In this document: positions 1 to 5,513 of the stretch, in pieces
Numbering within the stretch: position 1 is the first letter of the stretch
Layout of the letters: every line of letters begins with the position of its first letter
Origin: Comamonadaceae bacterium
GTDB taxonomy: Bacteria; Pseudomonadota; Gammaproteobacteria; Burkholderiales; Burkholderiaceae_C
Length of the DNA: 7,140 bases
Direction: 5' to 3'
Assembly: GCA_947466165.1 (NCBI GenBank)
Contig: CANIDW010000082.1
Location: forward strand, 1 to 7,140
The notes under the pieces: generated by a model
Told to the model about the DNA's origin: nothing
Databases searched by the model: none
What the model saw: only the letters and a program-made list of their open reading frames with translations
Translations under genes and position numbers: made by a program

Positions 1-105
1 GCTCTCAAAGCCGGCGGCGATCAGCTTACGGCTTAACTGGCGCGGGGCCGGGCAAGCGTCACCTTGCCAATAATTTTCATAAACGTACACCAGCACTTCA
101 AACAT
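1..105 (-). CDS. smg: Smg family protein (DUF494), N-terminal fragment cut by the window edge
   Basis: Reading the minus strand from the ATG at 105 gives 35 open codons up to base 1, beginning MFEVLVYVYENYWQGD and continuing through a PAPRQLSRKLIAAGFE stretch. I recognise this as the N-terminus of the Smg/DUF494 family, small proteins of unknown biochemical function (about 150 residues) usually encoded beside dprA (smf). The rest lies outside the window. The start is 40 bp downstream of the dprA stop on the same strand, so the two genes are probably co-transcribed. GGGG lies 4-7 nt before the ATG (109-112 on the plus strand), a mediocre ribosome binding site. A TATATT hexamer (114-119, minus strand) ends 8 nt before the ATG and could be a -10 giving a very short leader, but I see no convincing -35. 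Identity rests on remembered family wording plus neighbourhood. Confidence 0.88.
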   Translation of the reverse strand, partial: MFEVLVYVYENYWQGDACPAPRQLSRKLIAAGFES

Positions 106-145
106 ATGGCCCCAATATAACGCAAGTTTTTGACATCCGGCCGCT

Positions 146-1327
146 TCAGCCCTTGGCAATTCGTACAAATTTTCCACCCGGCAACCGGGCAAGATCGCCA
201 TCCATCTCCAGCCCCAACAATTGCGCCTGTAAGGCAGCCGTCGCCAAGCCGGTGCGGGCCTGCAATTCGTCCAGACTGGCAGGGTCAAAGCCCAACGCCC
301 GCAGCAAAGGTGGGTCCGGCTGCGCGTCAAACGCCGGCGTGCTGTCCGGCGGGCGGTTGGCCCCGTCCATCTCTGGCGTTAGCAACTTGCCCGGCAGTGC
401 GGGTAACTCTTCAAGCACGTCCTGCGCAGACTCCACCAATTTGGCGCCCTGCTTGATGAGCAGGTGGCAACCGCGTGACAGTGGCGAGTGGATTGAGCCG
501 GGTATGGCAAACACCTCCTTGCCCTGCTCGGCAGCCAGTCGCGCCGTGATGAGCGAGCCCGACTGGGGCGCCGCTTCAATGACCAGGGTGCCCTGGCTCA
601 GGCCGGCAATCAAGCGGTTGCGCCTGGGGAAATTGGCTGTCAGTGGCGGCGTGCCGAGGGCAAATTCACTGACGATCAGGCCCCGCTCTGCAATGCGGTG
701 CGCCAGCGCTAAGTGCTTGCGGGGATATACCCGGTCCAGCCCCGTGCCGACCACTGCCACAGTAGAGCCCCCGGCGTGCAAAGCGCCCTCGTGCGCCGCA
801 CCGTCCACCCCCATGGCCAGGCCCGACACCACACACCAACCCGCAGCGCTCAAAGCCTGGGCAAATTGCGTTGCATTGATCTGACCTTGCGGCGTCGGGT
901 TGCGGCTGCCGACGATGGCCAGACAGGGCATGCCGGCCAAGCCTTGGCTGGCGCTGGCTTCGGGCCGGGGCACAAGGCTGCCCATCATGTAAAGCATCAG
1001 CGGCGGGTCTGCGATGTTGAGCAAAGAGGCCGGGTAATGGGCATCGCCCAGCGTCACAATGCAGCGGTCCTGCCCTTGCGCCAGCCAGTCCAGGGTGCCG
1101 GCCATCAGCGCCGGCAAGGCCTCGGGCACGGTCTCGATGGCGCGGCGCAAGCGCTCGATTGCAGGCCCTCTCAAAGCGCCCGGGTCGGCTTCAAAAATCG
1201 CTTGCGGCAGGCCATAAGCCGCCAGCCACTGGCGCGCGGTTTCGTTGCCCACGCCGTCTGTCAGGGACAGCCGTAGCCAGGCGCTTAATTCATTGGCCTC
1301 ATCGCTGCTCAAGTGGTGGCTAAACAT
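146..1327 (-). CDS. dprA: DNA processing protein DprA (Smf), RecA loader for incoming single-stranded DNA
   Basis: 393 residues. DprA binds imported single-stranded DNA in the cytoplasm during transformation, protects it and loads RecA; homologues also occur in species not known to be competent. Visible parts: an N-terminal helical region (about 1-85); the Rossmann-like DprA core (about 88-300) with IVGSRNPT (138-145), SGLAMGVDGAAHEGAL (168-183), GTGLDRVYPRKH (194-205), SEFALGTPP (220-228), NFPRRNRLIAGLS (232-244), SGSLITARLAAEQGKE (256-271) and IPG (275-277); a proline-rich linker (about 310-340); and a C-terminal winged-helix-like region (about 340-390). The reading frame is open back to 1489, but I place the start at the ATG at 1327. 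The extra 54 residues would cover the AT-rich divergent promoter region and do not look like DprA, whereas MFSHHLSSDEANELSAWLRL does. GGGGA lies about 6 nt upstream of this ATG. Length fits the family. It is divergent from def and followed by smg. Confidence 0.95.
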   Translation of the reverse strand: MFSHHLSSDEANELSAWLRLSLTDGVGNETARQWLAAYGLPQAIFEADPGALRGPAIERLRRAIETVPEALPALMAGTLDWLAQGQDRCIVTLGDAHYPASLLNIADPPLMLYMMGSLVPRPEASASQGLAGMPCLAIVGSRNPTPQGQINATQFAQALSAAGWCVVSGLAMGVDGAAHEGALHAGGSTVAVVGTGLDRVYPRKHLALAHRIAERGLIVSEFALGTPPLTANFPRRNRLIAGLSQGTLVIEAAPQSGSLITARLAAEQGKEVFAIPGSIHSPLSRGCHLLIKQGAKLVESAQDVLEELPALPGKLLTPEMDGANRPPDSTPAFDAQPDPPLLRALGFDPASLDELQARTGLATAALQAQLLGLEMDGDLARLPGGKFVRIAKG

Positions 1328-1494
1328 GCTGCATCCCCGGGTTGAATTAAATGAGTACCTGTAGATTAATTTATTTCCTTTTAAAGCGCCAATAACTTTA
1401 AAAATGAGCCCAATAGAATGATCTGACCTTTGGCCGGCCAAGCCTGCCAATCTGACCGAAAATAAGTGCTGCATTTTTTCAGACCCCACGCCCG
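1328..1494. promoter_or_regulatory. Divergent dprA/def intergenic promoter region
   Basis: This 167-bp stretch separates two divergent genes and contains the most AT-rich DNA in the left half of the window (about 1341-1420), so it must hold promoters in both directions. For def, TAGAAT at 1414-1419 is one base from the sigma-70 -10 consensus and would place the transcript start near 1426, giving a leader of about 69 nt. No good -35 is visible 17 bp upstream. For dprA, the minus strand has TTGGCG (1387-1392) and TAATCT (1363-1368) separated by 18 bp, a weak pair. That promoter assignments exist here is near certain; the exact hexamers are guesses. Confidence 0.5.
1421..1457. repeat. 12-bp perfect palindrome flanked by direct ATCTGACC repeats in the def leader
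   Basis: TTGGCCGGCCAA at 1430-1441 is a perfect 12-bp palindrome. It sits between two identical copies of ATCTGACC (1421-1428 and 1450-1457), 29 bp apart. The block lies just downstream of the candidate def -10 (1414-1419), so it would overlap the start of transcription or the early leader. It could be an operator or form a small RNA hairpin, but in GC-rich DNA a palindrome of this kind can also arise by chance. The repeats themselves are seen directly; function is unknown. Confidence 0.4.
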
Positions 1495-2016
1495 ATGACC
1501 CAACTGACCATTCTTCGATACCCGGACCCTCGCCTGCACACCGTCGCCAAGCCGGTGGCCGATGTCAACCAACGCCTGTCACAACTGGTGAGCGACATGT
1601 TTGAGACCATGTACGAAGCCGCCGGCATTGGCTTGGCGGCCACACAGGTGGACGTGCATGAGCGCCTGATCGTCATTGACGTGAGCGAAAAACGCGACGA
1701 GCCCATGGTGTTGATCAACCCCGAGCTGGTGTGGCGCAGCGAGGAAACCCGGCTCGGCGAAGAGGGCTGCCTGTCGGTGCCCGGCATCTACGACGGCGTT
1801 GAGCGCTCTATCGCGGTGAAGGTACAGGCACTCAACCTGGACGGCCAGTCGCAAATTTACGAAGCCGAAGGCATGCTGGCGGTGTGCATTCAGCACGAGA
1901 TGGACCACTTGATGGGCAAGGTGTTTGTTGAATACCTCTCGCCGCTCAAGCGCAACCGCATCAAGACCAAGCTGGTCAAACAAAAGAAAGACGAAGAGCG
2001 CGACGCTGCAGGCTAA
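1495..2016 (+). CDS. def: Peptide deformylase
   Basis: 173 residues, close to the E. coli length of about 169. The enzyme removes the N-formyl group from the initiator methionine of nascent proteins at the ribosome exit, using a catalytic divalent metal (Fe2+ in the family). All three family motifs are intact: GIGLAATQ (44-51), EGCLS (90-94) with the metal-ligand Cys92, and HEMDH (134-138) supplying ligands His134 and His138 and catalytic Glu135. The lysine/arginine-rich tail (about 151-170) is common in this family. The ATG at 1495 gives the expected N-terminus ([16 protein letters not shown]). No Shine-Dalgarno-like purine run precedes it; the upstream bases are C-rich (1481-1494), which is unusual. 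It is followed 48 bp later by fmt, the enzyme that adds the group PDF removes, so the two form the classical def-fmt pair. Confidence 0.97.
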   Translation: MTQLTILRYPDPRLHTVAKPVADVNQRLSQLVSDMFETMYEAAGIGLAATQVDVHERLIVIDVSEKRDEPMVLINPELVWRSEETRLGEEGCLSVPGIYDGVERSIAVKVQALNLDGQSQIYEAEGMLAVCIQHEMDHLMGKVFVEYLSPLKRNRIKTKLVKQKKDEERDAAG

Positions 2017-2052
2017 GGCCGCCTGGAAGCCGCCGGCCTGGTGACGGCCACC

Positions 2053-2064
2053 TAGAATCCATGC
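2053..2064 (+). promoter_or_regulatory. Possible internal -10 element giving a near-leaderless fmt transcript
   Basis: TAGAAT at 2053-2058 matches the -10 consensus in five of six positions, and exactly six bases separate it from the A of the fmt ATG at 2065. If used, transcription would begin at or within a base or two of the start codon. No ribosome-binding purine run lies in the 15 bp before the ATG, which fits a leaderless start. There is no recognisable -35 around 2030-2036, so a chance match is quite possible and fmt may be read only from the def promoter. Confidence 0.3.
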
Positions 2065-3048
2065 ATGCGCGTCATCTTTGCCGGTACACCTGAATTCGCC
2101 CGCGTGGCTTTAGCGCATTTGCACGAGGCCGGCTTTGAGATCGCCCTGGTGCTGACACAGCCCGACCGCCCTGCCGGCCGCGGCATGAAGCTGCAAGCGT
2201 CTGCTGTCAAACAGTGGGCGCAGATGCACCAGATCCCCGTCGCCCAGCCGCGCAGCCTGCGCCTCGACGGCAAATACCCTGAAGACGCCGCTACCGCCCG
2301 CGCCGCCATCGAATCGGCCCGCGCCGACGTGATGGTGGTCGCCGCCTACGGCCTGATCCTGCCGCAGTGGGTGCTGGACTTGCCCCGGCTTGGTTGTCTC
2401 AATATTCACGGGTCGGTGTTGCCGCGCTGGCGCGGCGCCGCGCCCATTCACCGGGCCATTGAAGCGGGTGATGCAGAAACCGGCGTCACCATCATGCAAA
2501 TGGACGCCGGGCTGGACACCGGCGATATGCTGCTGAAGCAAACACAGCCCATCGGTCCGCAGGACACCACTGAGTCACTGCACGATGCTCTGGCCGCACT
2601 CGGCGCCCGCATGATCGTGCAGGCCTTGCAACAGGCGCAAACCGGCGCTTTGCAAGGCCTAGCCCAAGCTGCCGACGGCGTTTGCTACGCGCACAAGATC
2701 GACAAGCGCGAAGCTGCGCTTGACTGGACGCAGCCGGCCACCACACTGGCGCGCCGTGTGCGCGCCTTCAACCCTTTTCCGGTGGCCAGCAGCGTGCTGG
2801 GCGGCGAGACCATCAAGTTCTGGCGCGCCCAGGCACTGCCGCCGCACTCACGGGCCGCTCAGCCTGGGGAAGTTATCGCTGTCAGCGCTGAAGGCGTCGA
2901 CATCGCCACGGCGTCAGGCGTTCTGCGCGCCACACGGCTGCAAAAAGCCGGCGGCAAACCGCTGGAAGCTGCCGATTTTTTGCATGGCTTTGCGCTGCAC
3001 CCCGGTCAGATTTTTGCTGCGGCAAACGACACAGACACATTGAAATGA
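2065..3048 (+). CDS. fmt: Methionyl-tRNA formyltransferase
   Basis: 327 residues (E. coli Fmt is about 315). It transfers a formyl group from 10-formyltetrahydrofolate to Met-tRNA(fMet), enabling bacterial translation initiation. The N-terminal formyltransferase domain (about 1-190) begins [12 protein letters not shown] and holds the folate-enzyme catalytic triad Asn113, His115 (in CLNIHGS) and Asp151 (in GLDTGDM), with [12 protein letters not shown] (117-128) between them. The tRNA-binding C-terminal domain (about 210-310) includes RVRAFNPFP and ends with a [11 protein letters not shown] stretch. The ATG at 2065 gives the standard N-terminus; the ATG at 2061 is in another frame. It is the second gene after def. 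Its stop codon (3046-3048) overlaps an ATG at 3045 (ATGA), which hints at translational coupling to what follows. In E. coli the next gene is rsmB; here it is an amino-acid exporter. Confidence 0.97.
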   Translation: MRVIFAGTPEFARVALAHLHEAGFEIALVLTQPDRPAGRGMKLQASAVKQWAQMHQIPVAQPRSLRLDGKYPEDAATARAAIESARADVMVVAAYGLILPQWVLDLPRLGCLNIHGSVLPRWRGAAPIHRAIEAGDAETGVTIMQMDAGLDTGDMLLKQTQPIGPQDTTESLHDALAALGARMIVQALQQAQTGALQGLAQAADGVCYAHKIDKREAALDWTQPATTLARRVRAFNPFPVASSVLGGETIKFWRAQALPPHSRAAQPGEVIAVSAEGVDIATASGVLRATRLQKAGGKPLEAADFLHGFALHPGQIFAAANDTDTLK

Positions 3049-3059
3049 GCCCCTTTTGA
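3045..3059 (+). other. Four-codon mini reading frame (MSPF-stop) bridging fmt and azlC
   Basis: The ATG at 3045 overlaps the fmt stop as ATGA, the layout expected for a coupled downstream gene, but it reads only ATG AGC CCC TTT TGA. Its stop (3057-3059) in turn overlaps the only early in-frame start of azlC, the TTG at 3056. This is either a coupling or leader device, or the true azlC start displaced by a one-base deletion in the CCCC (3050-3053) or TTTT (3054-3057) run. Adding one base to either run would join the ATG in frame to azlC and give an N-terminus such as MSPFLTALFKHPEF. Confidence 0.4.
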
Positions 3060-3790
3060 CTGCCTTGTTCAAACACCCGGAGTTCCGTCTTGGCTTGAAA
3101 GACATGTCCAGCGTGGCGCCCGGTCTGGCGGCCTGGGGCCTGATGACCGGCGTTGCCATGGCCAAGTCAGGCATGAGTGGTTTTGAAGCAGTACTGATGA
3201 CCTTGCTGGTGTTTGCCGGCAGCTCGCAGCTGGCGGCCATACCTTTGTTGGCGGCAGGCGCGCCCATGTGGGTGATTCTGGCCACCTCTTTTTGCGTGAA
3301 CCTGCGCTTCATTGTTTTCAGCGCTCATCTGCGCGCTTACCTGATGCACCAGCCTTTGTGGCGGCGGCTGGTCAGCGGTTTTTTCACGGCCGATCTGAGT
3401 TATGTGCTGTTCACCAAACGCTATCCGCATCCCAGCGAGGAAGCGCTGACACGCCGCGCACAAGAAGCCTATCTGGCCGGCAATGCAGCCATGAGTTGGA
3501 CAGCCTGGGTGGGGCCCAGCCTGTTGGGCATCGTGCTGGCGCATTCGATCCCGCTGTCCTGGGGCCTGGGCTTTGCTGCCATTTTGGCGCTGCTGGGTAT
3601 CTTGTGTTCACTGGCCACCACGCGCCTGCGTGCCGTCTCGGCGGGCGTGGCCGGTGCGGCGGCCGTTGCCGCCTTTGCACTGCCTCTCAAACTCAACATC
3701 CTGGTGGCGATTGCCGCTGCCGTGGCCGTCTGTCTGATGCTGGAAAAAATGCCGCAGCGCCGACCTGAGCACGCCGGCAACTCAGACTGA
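3056..3790 (+). CDS. azlC: AzlC family amino-acid exporter, large subunit (YgaZ/BrnF-like)
   Basis: Up to 244 residues, the usual family size. AzlC proteins pair with a small AzlD protein in the inner membrane to export branched-chain amino acids; relatives YgaZH of E. coli and BrnFE of Corynebacterium also export methionine. Family signs: HPEFRLGLKDM at 7-17, the conserved FAGSSQ (53-58; the YAGAAQ position), NLRFIVFSAHLR (82-93), and hydrophobic segments at about 18-36, 45-68, 72-92, 105-120, 145-165, 168-187, 193-211 and 213-230. The hydrophilic stretch 121-140 is a loop. The start is uncertain. No ATG lies in frame before 3104 (Met17), which would cut into the conserved N-terminus, so I use the TTG at 3056, 8 nt after the fmt stop. 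ATGAG at 3045-3049 is a weak ribosome site. A frameshifted ATG start at 3045 is a real alternative. azlD follows after 12 bp. Substrate is not readable from the sequence. Confidence 0.88.
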   Translation: MTALFKHPEFRLGLKDMSSVAPGLAAWGLMTGVAMAKSGMSGFEAVLMTLLVFAGSSQLAAIPLLAAGAPMWVILATSFCVNLRFIVFSAHLRAYLMHQPLWRRLVSGFFTADLSYVLFTKRYPHPSEEALTRRAQEAYLAGNAAMSWTAWVGPSLLGIVLAHSIPLSWGLGFAAILALLGILCSLATTRLRAVSAGVAGAAAVAAFALPLKLNILVAIAAAVAVCLMLEKMPQRRPEHAGNSD

Positions 3791-3802
3791 CGGTACACGC
3801 GC

Positions 3803-4138
3803 ATGAACCAAACCGATTTCTACACCGTGGCCACCATCGCCGGCATGGCCTGCGTCACGGTGCTCACACGCTGCTTTTTTTTGTTTTCGAGCAAGCCCTG
3901 GACGCTGCCCGGCTGGGCCCAGCGCGGCCTGCATTACGCGCCGATTGCAGCGCTGTCCGCAGTGATCGTGCCGGAGATGGTGATGACGCAAGGCCAGTTG
4001 ATCGCCACCTGGCAGGACGCGCGCATTTTTGCCGTGCTGGCCGGCCTGGCCTGGTACTACTGGCGGCGCGGCTTGCTGGGCACCATCATTGTCGGCATGG
4101 CGGTGTACTTGCCGCTGCATGTGCACCTGGGCTGGTAA
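3803..4138 (+). CDS. azlD: AzlD family amino-acid exporter, small subunit (YgaH/BrnE-like)
   Basis: 111 residues, typical for AzlD. It is the obligate small membrane partner of AzlC in branched-chain amino-acid export. Four hydrophobic segments are visible (about 7-28, 42-60, 73-88 and 91-109). Family signs are the TRCFFLF stretch (22-28) with Arg23, the LPGW turn (35-38) and RGLHYAPIAALSAVIVPEM (41-59), the region in which AzlD proteins have an L-x-Y-x-P-x-A-A-L pattern and a PE pair. The ATG at 3803 begins 12 bp after the azlC stop, so the pair is surely one operon, although no strong ribosome site is visible in that gap. The gene ends in LHVHLGW. The next gene, pgk, starts 78 bp on behind its own leader. 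Confidence 0.9.
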   Translation: MNQTDFYTVATIAGMACVTVLTRCFFLFSSKPWTLPGWAQRGLHYAPIAALSAVIVPEMVMTQGQLIATWQDARIFAVLAGLAWYYWRRGLLGTIIVGMAVYLPLHVHLGW

Positions 4139-4216
4139 CACCGGCTCCTACAATCCGGCAGTTTTTTCAGCTGTTTTTCAATATTTTTTACGCTTTTTTC
4201 GCCCGTGAGTCTCGCC
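4139..4216 (+). promoter_or_regulatory. pgk promoter and leader with phased T-tracts
   Basis: TACAAT at 4149-4154 is one base from the -10 consensus and would start transcription near 4161; no good -35 is visible 17 bp upstream. Four T-runs follow at 4162-4167, 4174-4178, 4184-4189 and 4194-4199, their centres about 10 to 11.5 bp apart, close to one helical turn. The weak ribosome site GTGAG (4205-4209) lies 7 nt before the ATG at 4217. The short stem CCGG (4141-4144 with 4155-4158) followed by CAGTTTTTT could also act as a poor intrinsic terminator for azlD. The T-runs are observed; the roles are inference. Confidence 0.45.
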
Positions 4217-5410
4217 ATGAATTTCATCCGCTTCTCTGATCTTTGCGCCAAGGACCGGGCCTCCGGCCAGCGCGTGTTCATCCGCGCCGACCTGAACGTG
4301 CCGCAAGACGACAACGGCCGCATCACCGAAGACACGCGTATCCGCGCTTCGGTGCCCTGCCTGCAAATGGCGCTGGACGCCGGCGCTGCGGTGATGGTGA
4401 CTTCGCACCTGGGCAGGCCCACCGAAGGCGCTTTCAAGCCTGCTGACTCGTTGGCGCCTGTCGCCAAGCGCCTGGGCGAGTTGATGCAGCGCGAGATCCC
4501 GCTGGTCTCTAACTGGACGGACGGCGTGGCCGTGCAGCCAGGGCAAATCGTCATGTTGGAGAACTGCCGCATGAACCCCGGGGAAAAGAAAAACGACGAA
4601 GCGCTGGCGCGCAAGATGGCTGCGCTCTGCGATATCTTTGTGCATGACGCTTTTGGCACGGCGCACCGCGCCGAAGCCTCAACCTACGGCATCGCGCAAT
4701 TTGCCAAAGTGGCTTGCGCAGGCCCGCTGCTGGCCGCCGAGATGGACGCGATTGCCAAGGCGCTGGCCCAGCCGCGCAGGCCGCTGGTGGCCATCGTGGC
4801 CGGCAGCAAGGTCTCGACCAAATTGACGATTTTGCAGGCGCTGGCCGGCAAGGTGGACCAGCTGATTGTGGGCGGCGGCATCGCCAACACCTTCATGCTG
4901 GCCGCCGGTTTGAACATCGGCAAAAGCCTGGCCGAGCCTGGTTTGCTGAACGACGCACGCGCGGTGATCGCCGCCATGAAGGCGCGCGGCGCCGATGTGC
5001 CGATACCGACCGACGTGGTCACCGCCAAGACCTTTGCAGCCGACGCCGTGGCCACCGTGAAAGCCGCTGCCGAGGTGGCCGACGACGACCTGATTCTGGA
5101 CATCGGCCCAGACACCACGGCGCGCCTGGCCGCCATGCTCAAGGCAGCCGGCACCATCGTGTGGAACGGCCCGGTCGGCGTTTTTGAGTTTGACGCCTTT
5201 GCCAAAGGCACCGAAGGCATAGCCCGCGCCATTGCCGCGAGCAGCGCGTTTTCGATTGCCGGCGGCGGTGACACCCTGGCCGCCATCGCCAAGTACGGCA
5301 TTGAAAAACAGGTGGACTACATCTCCACCGGCGGCGGCGCTTTTCTGGAAGTGCTGGAAGGCAAGACCCTGCCGGCTTTTGAAATATTACAAAAACGCGC
5401 CGGCAGTTAA
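4217..5410 (+). CDS. pgk: Phosphoglycerate kinase
   Basis: 397 residues from the ATG at 4217. It catalyses 1,3-bisphosphoglycerate + ADP to 3-phosphoglycerate + ATP in cytosolic glycolysis, and the reverse in gluconeogenesis or carbon fixation. The N-domain carries the basic substrate site: RADLNVP (23-29; Arg23, Asp25, Asn27), SHLGRP (63-68; His64, Arg67), Arg118 in ENCR and HDAFGTAHR (143-151). The C-domain binds nucleotide: GSKVSTK (196-202; Lys198), GGGIANTF (219-226), [10 protein letters not shown] (291-300), WNGPVGVFE (316-324), GGGDT (349-353) and TGGGAFLE (371-378). The frame is open back to a GTG at 4205, but the ATG four codons later gives the family N-terminus ([10 protein letters not shown]), and GTGAG then serves as its ribosome site. 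Length is normal. pyk follows 103 bp later on the same strand. Confidence 0.97.
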   Translation: MNFIRFSDLCAKDRASGQRVFIRADLNVPQDDNGRITEDTRIRASVPCLQMALDAGAAVMVTSHLGRPTEGAFKPADSLAPVAKRLGELMQREIPLVSNWTDGVAVQPGQIVMLENCRMNPGEKKNDEALARKMAALCDIFVHDAFGTAHRAEASTYGIAQFAKVACAGPLLAAEMDAIAKALAQPRRPLVAIVAGSKVSTKLTILQALAGKVDQLIVGGGIANTFMLAAGLNIGKSLAEPGLLNDARAVIAAMKARGADVPIPTDVVTAKTFAADAVATVKAAAEVADDDLILDIGPDTTARLAAMLKAAGTIVWNGPVGVFEFDAFAKGTEGIARAIAASSAFSIAGGGDTLAAIAKYGIEKQVDYISTGGGAFLEVLEGKTLPAFEILQKRAGS

Positions 5411-5438
5411 AGGTCTGGTGCGCGACAAGCTGAGCATG

Positions 5439-5459
5439 CGGTACGCAGCCCTCGTACCG
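5439..5459. repeat. Perfect 7-bp inverted repeat in the pgk-pyk spacer
   Basis: CGGTACG (5439-5445) and CGTACCG (5453-5459) are perfect inverse copies around a 7-base loop. In RNA this would be a modest GC-rich hairpin. No T-run follows, so it is not a standard Rho-independent terminator. It starts 28 bp after the pgk stop and ends 20 bp before the candidate pyk -10, so it could be a pgk mRNA 3' stabiliser, a pause site or a protein-binding site. The structure is seen directly; function is open. Confidence 0.45.
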
Positions 5460-5479
5460 GCCTGGTAACTCGTTCGTGT

Positions 5480-5506
5480 GAGAATCGAAACAAAATTACA
5501 TGGAGA
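5480..5506 (+). promoter_or_regulatory. pyk ribosome binding site and weak candidate -10
   Basis: GGAGA at 5502-5506 is the clearest Shine-Dalgarno sequence in the window, 7 nt before the ATG at 5514, and it decides that start over the in-frame GTG at 5478. Upstream, GAGAAT (5480-5485) matches the -10 consensus in four of six positions and would start transcription near 5492; no -35 stands out. pyk could have its own weak promoter or be read through from pgk. Confidence 0.5.
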
Positions 5507-5513
5507 CACTCTT

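Noticed and set aside
153..884. 243-codon open frame on the plus strand opposite dprA
   Set aside because: It is antisense to a clearly conserved dprA, its product is low-complexity Ser/Ala/Pro-rich, and long antisense frames are expected in GC-rich genes.
2017..2049. GGCCG/CGGCC stem-loops in the def-fmt gap as a terminator or attenuator
   Set aside because: The arms are only 5 bp, GC-rich by composition, can pair in two ways, and no T-run follows.
4684..5301. 205-codon minus-strand frame opposite pgk
   Set aside because: It is an Ala/Ser/Met-rich shadow of pgk with no recognisable domain.
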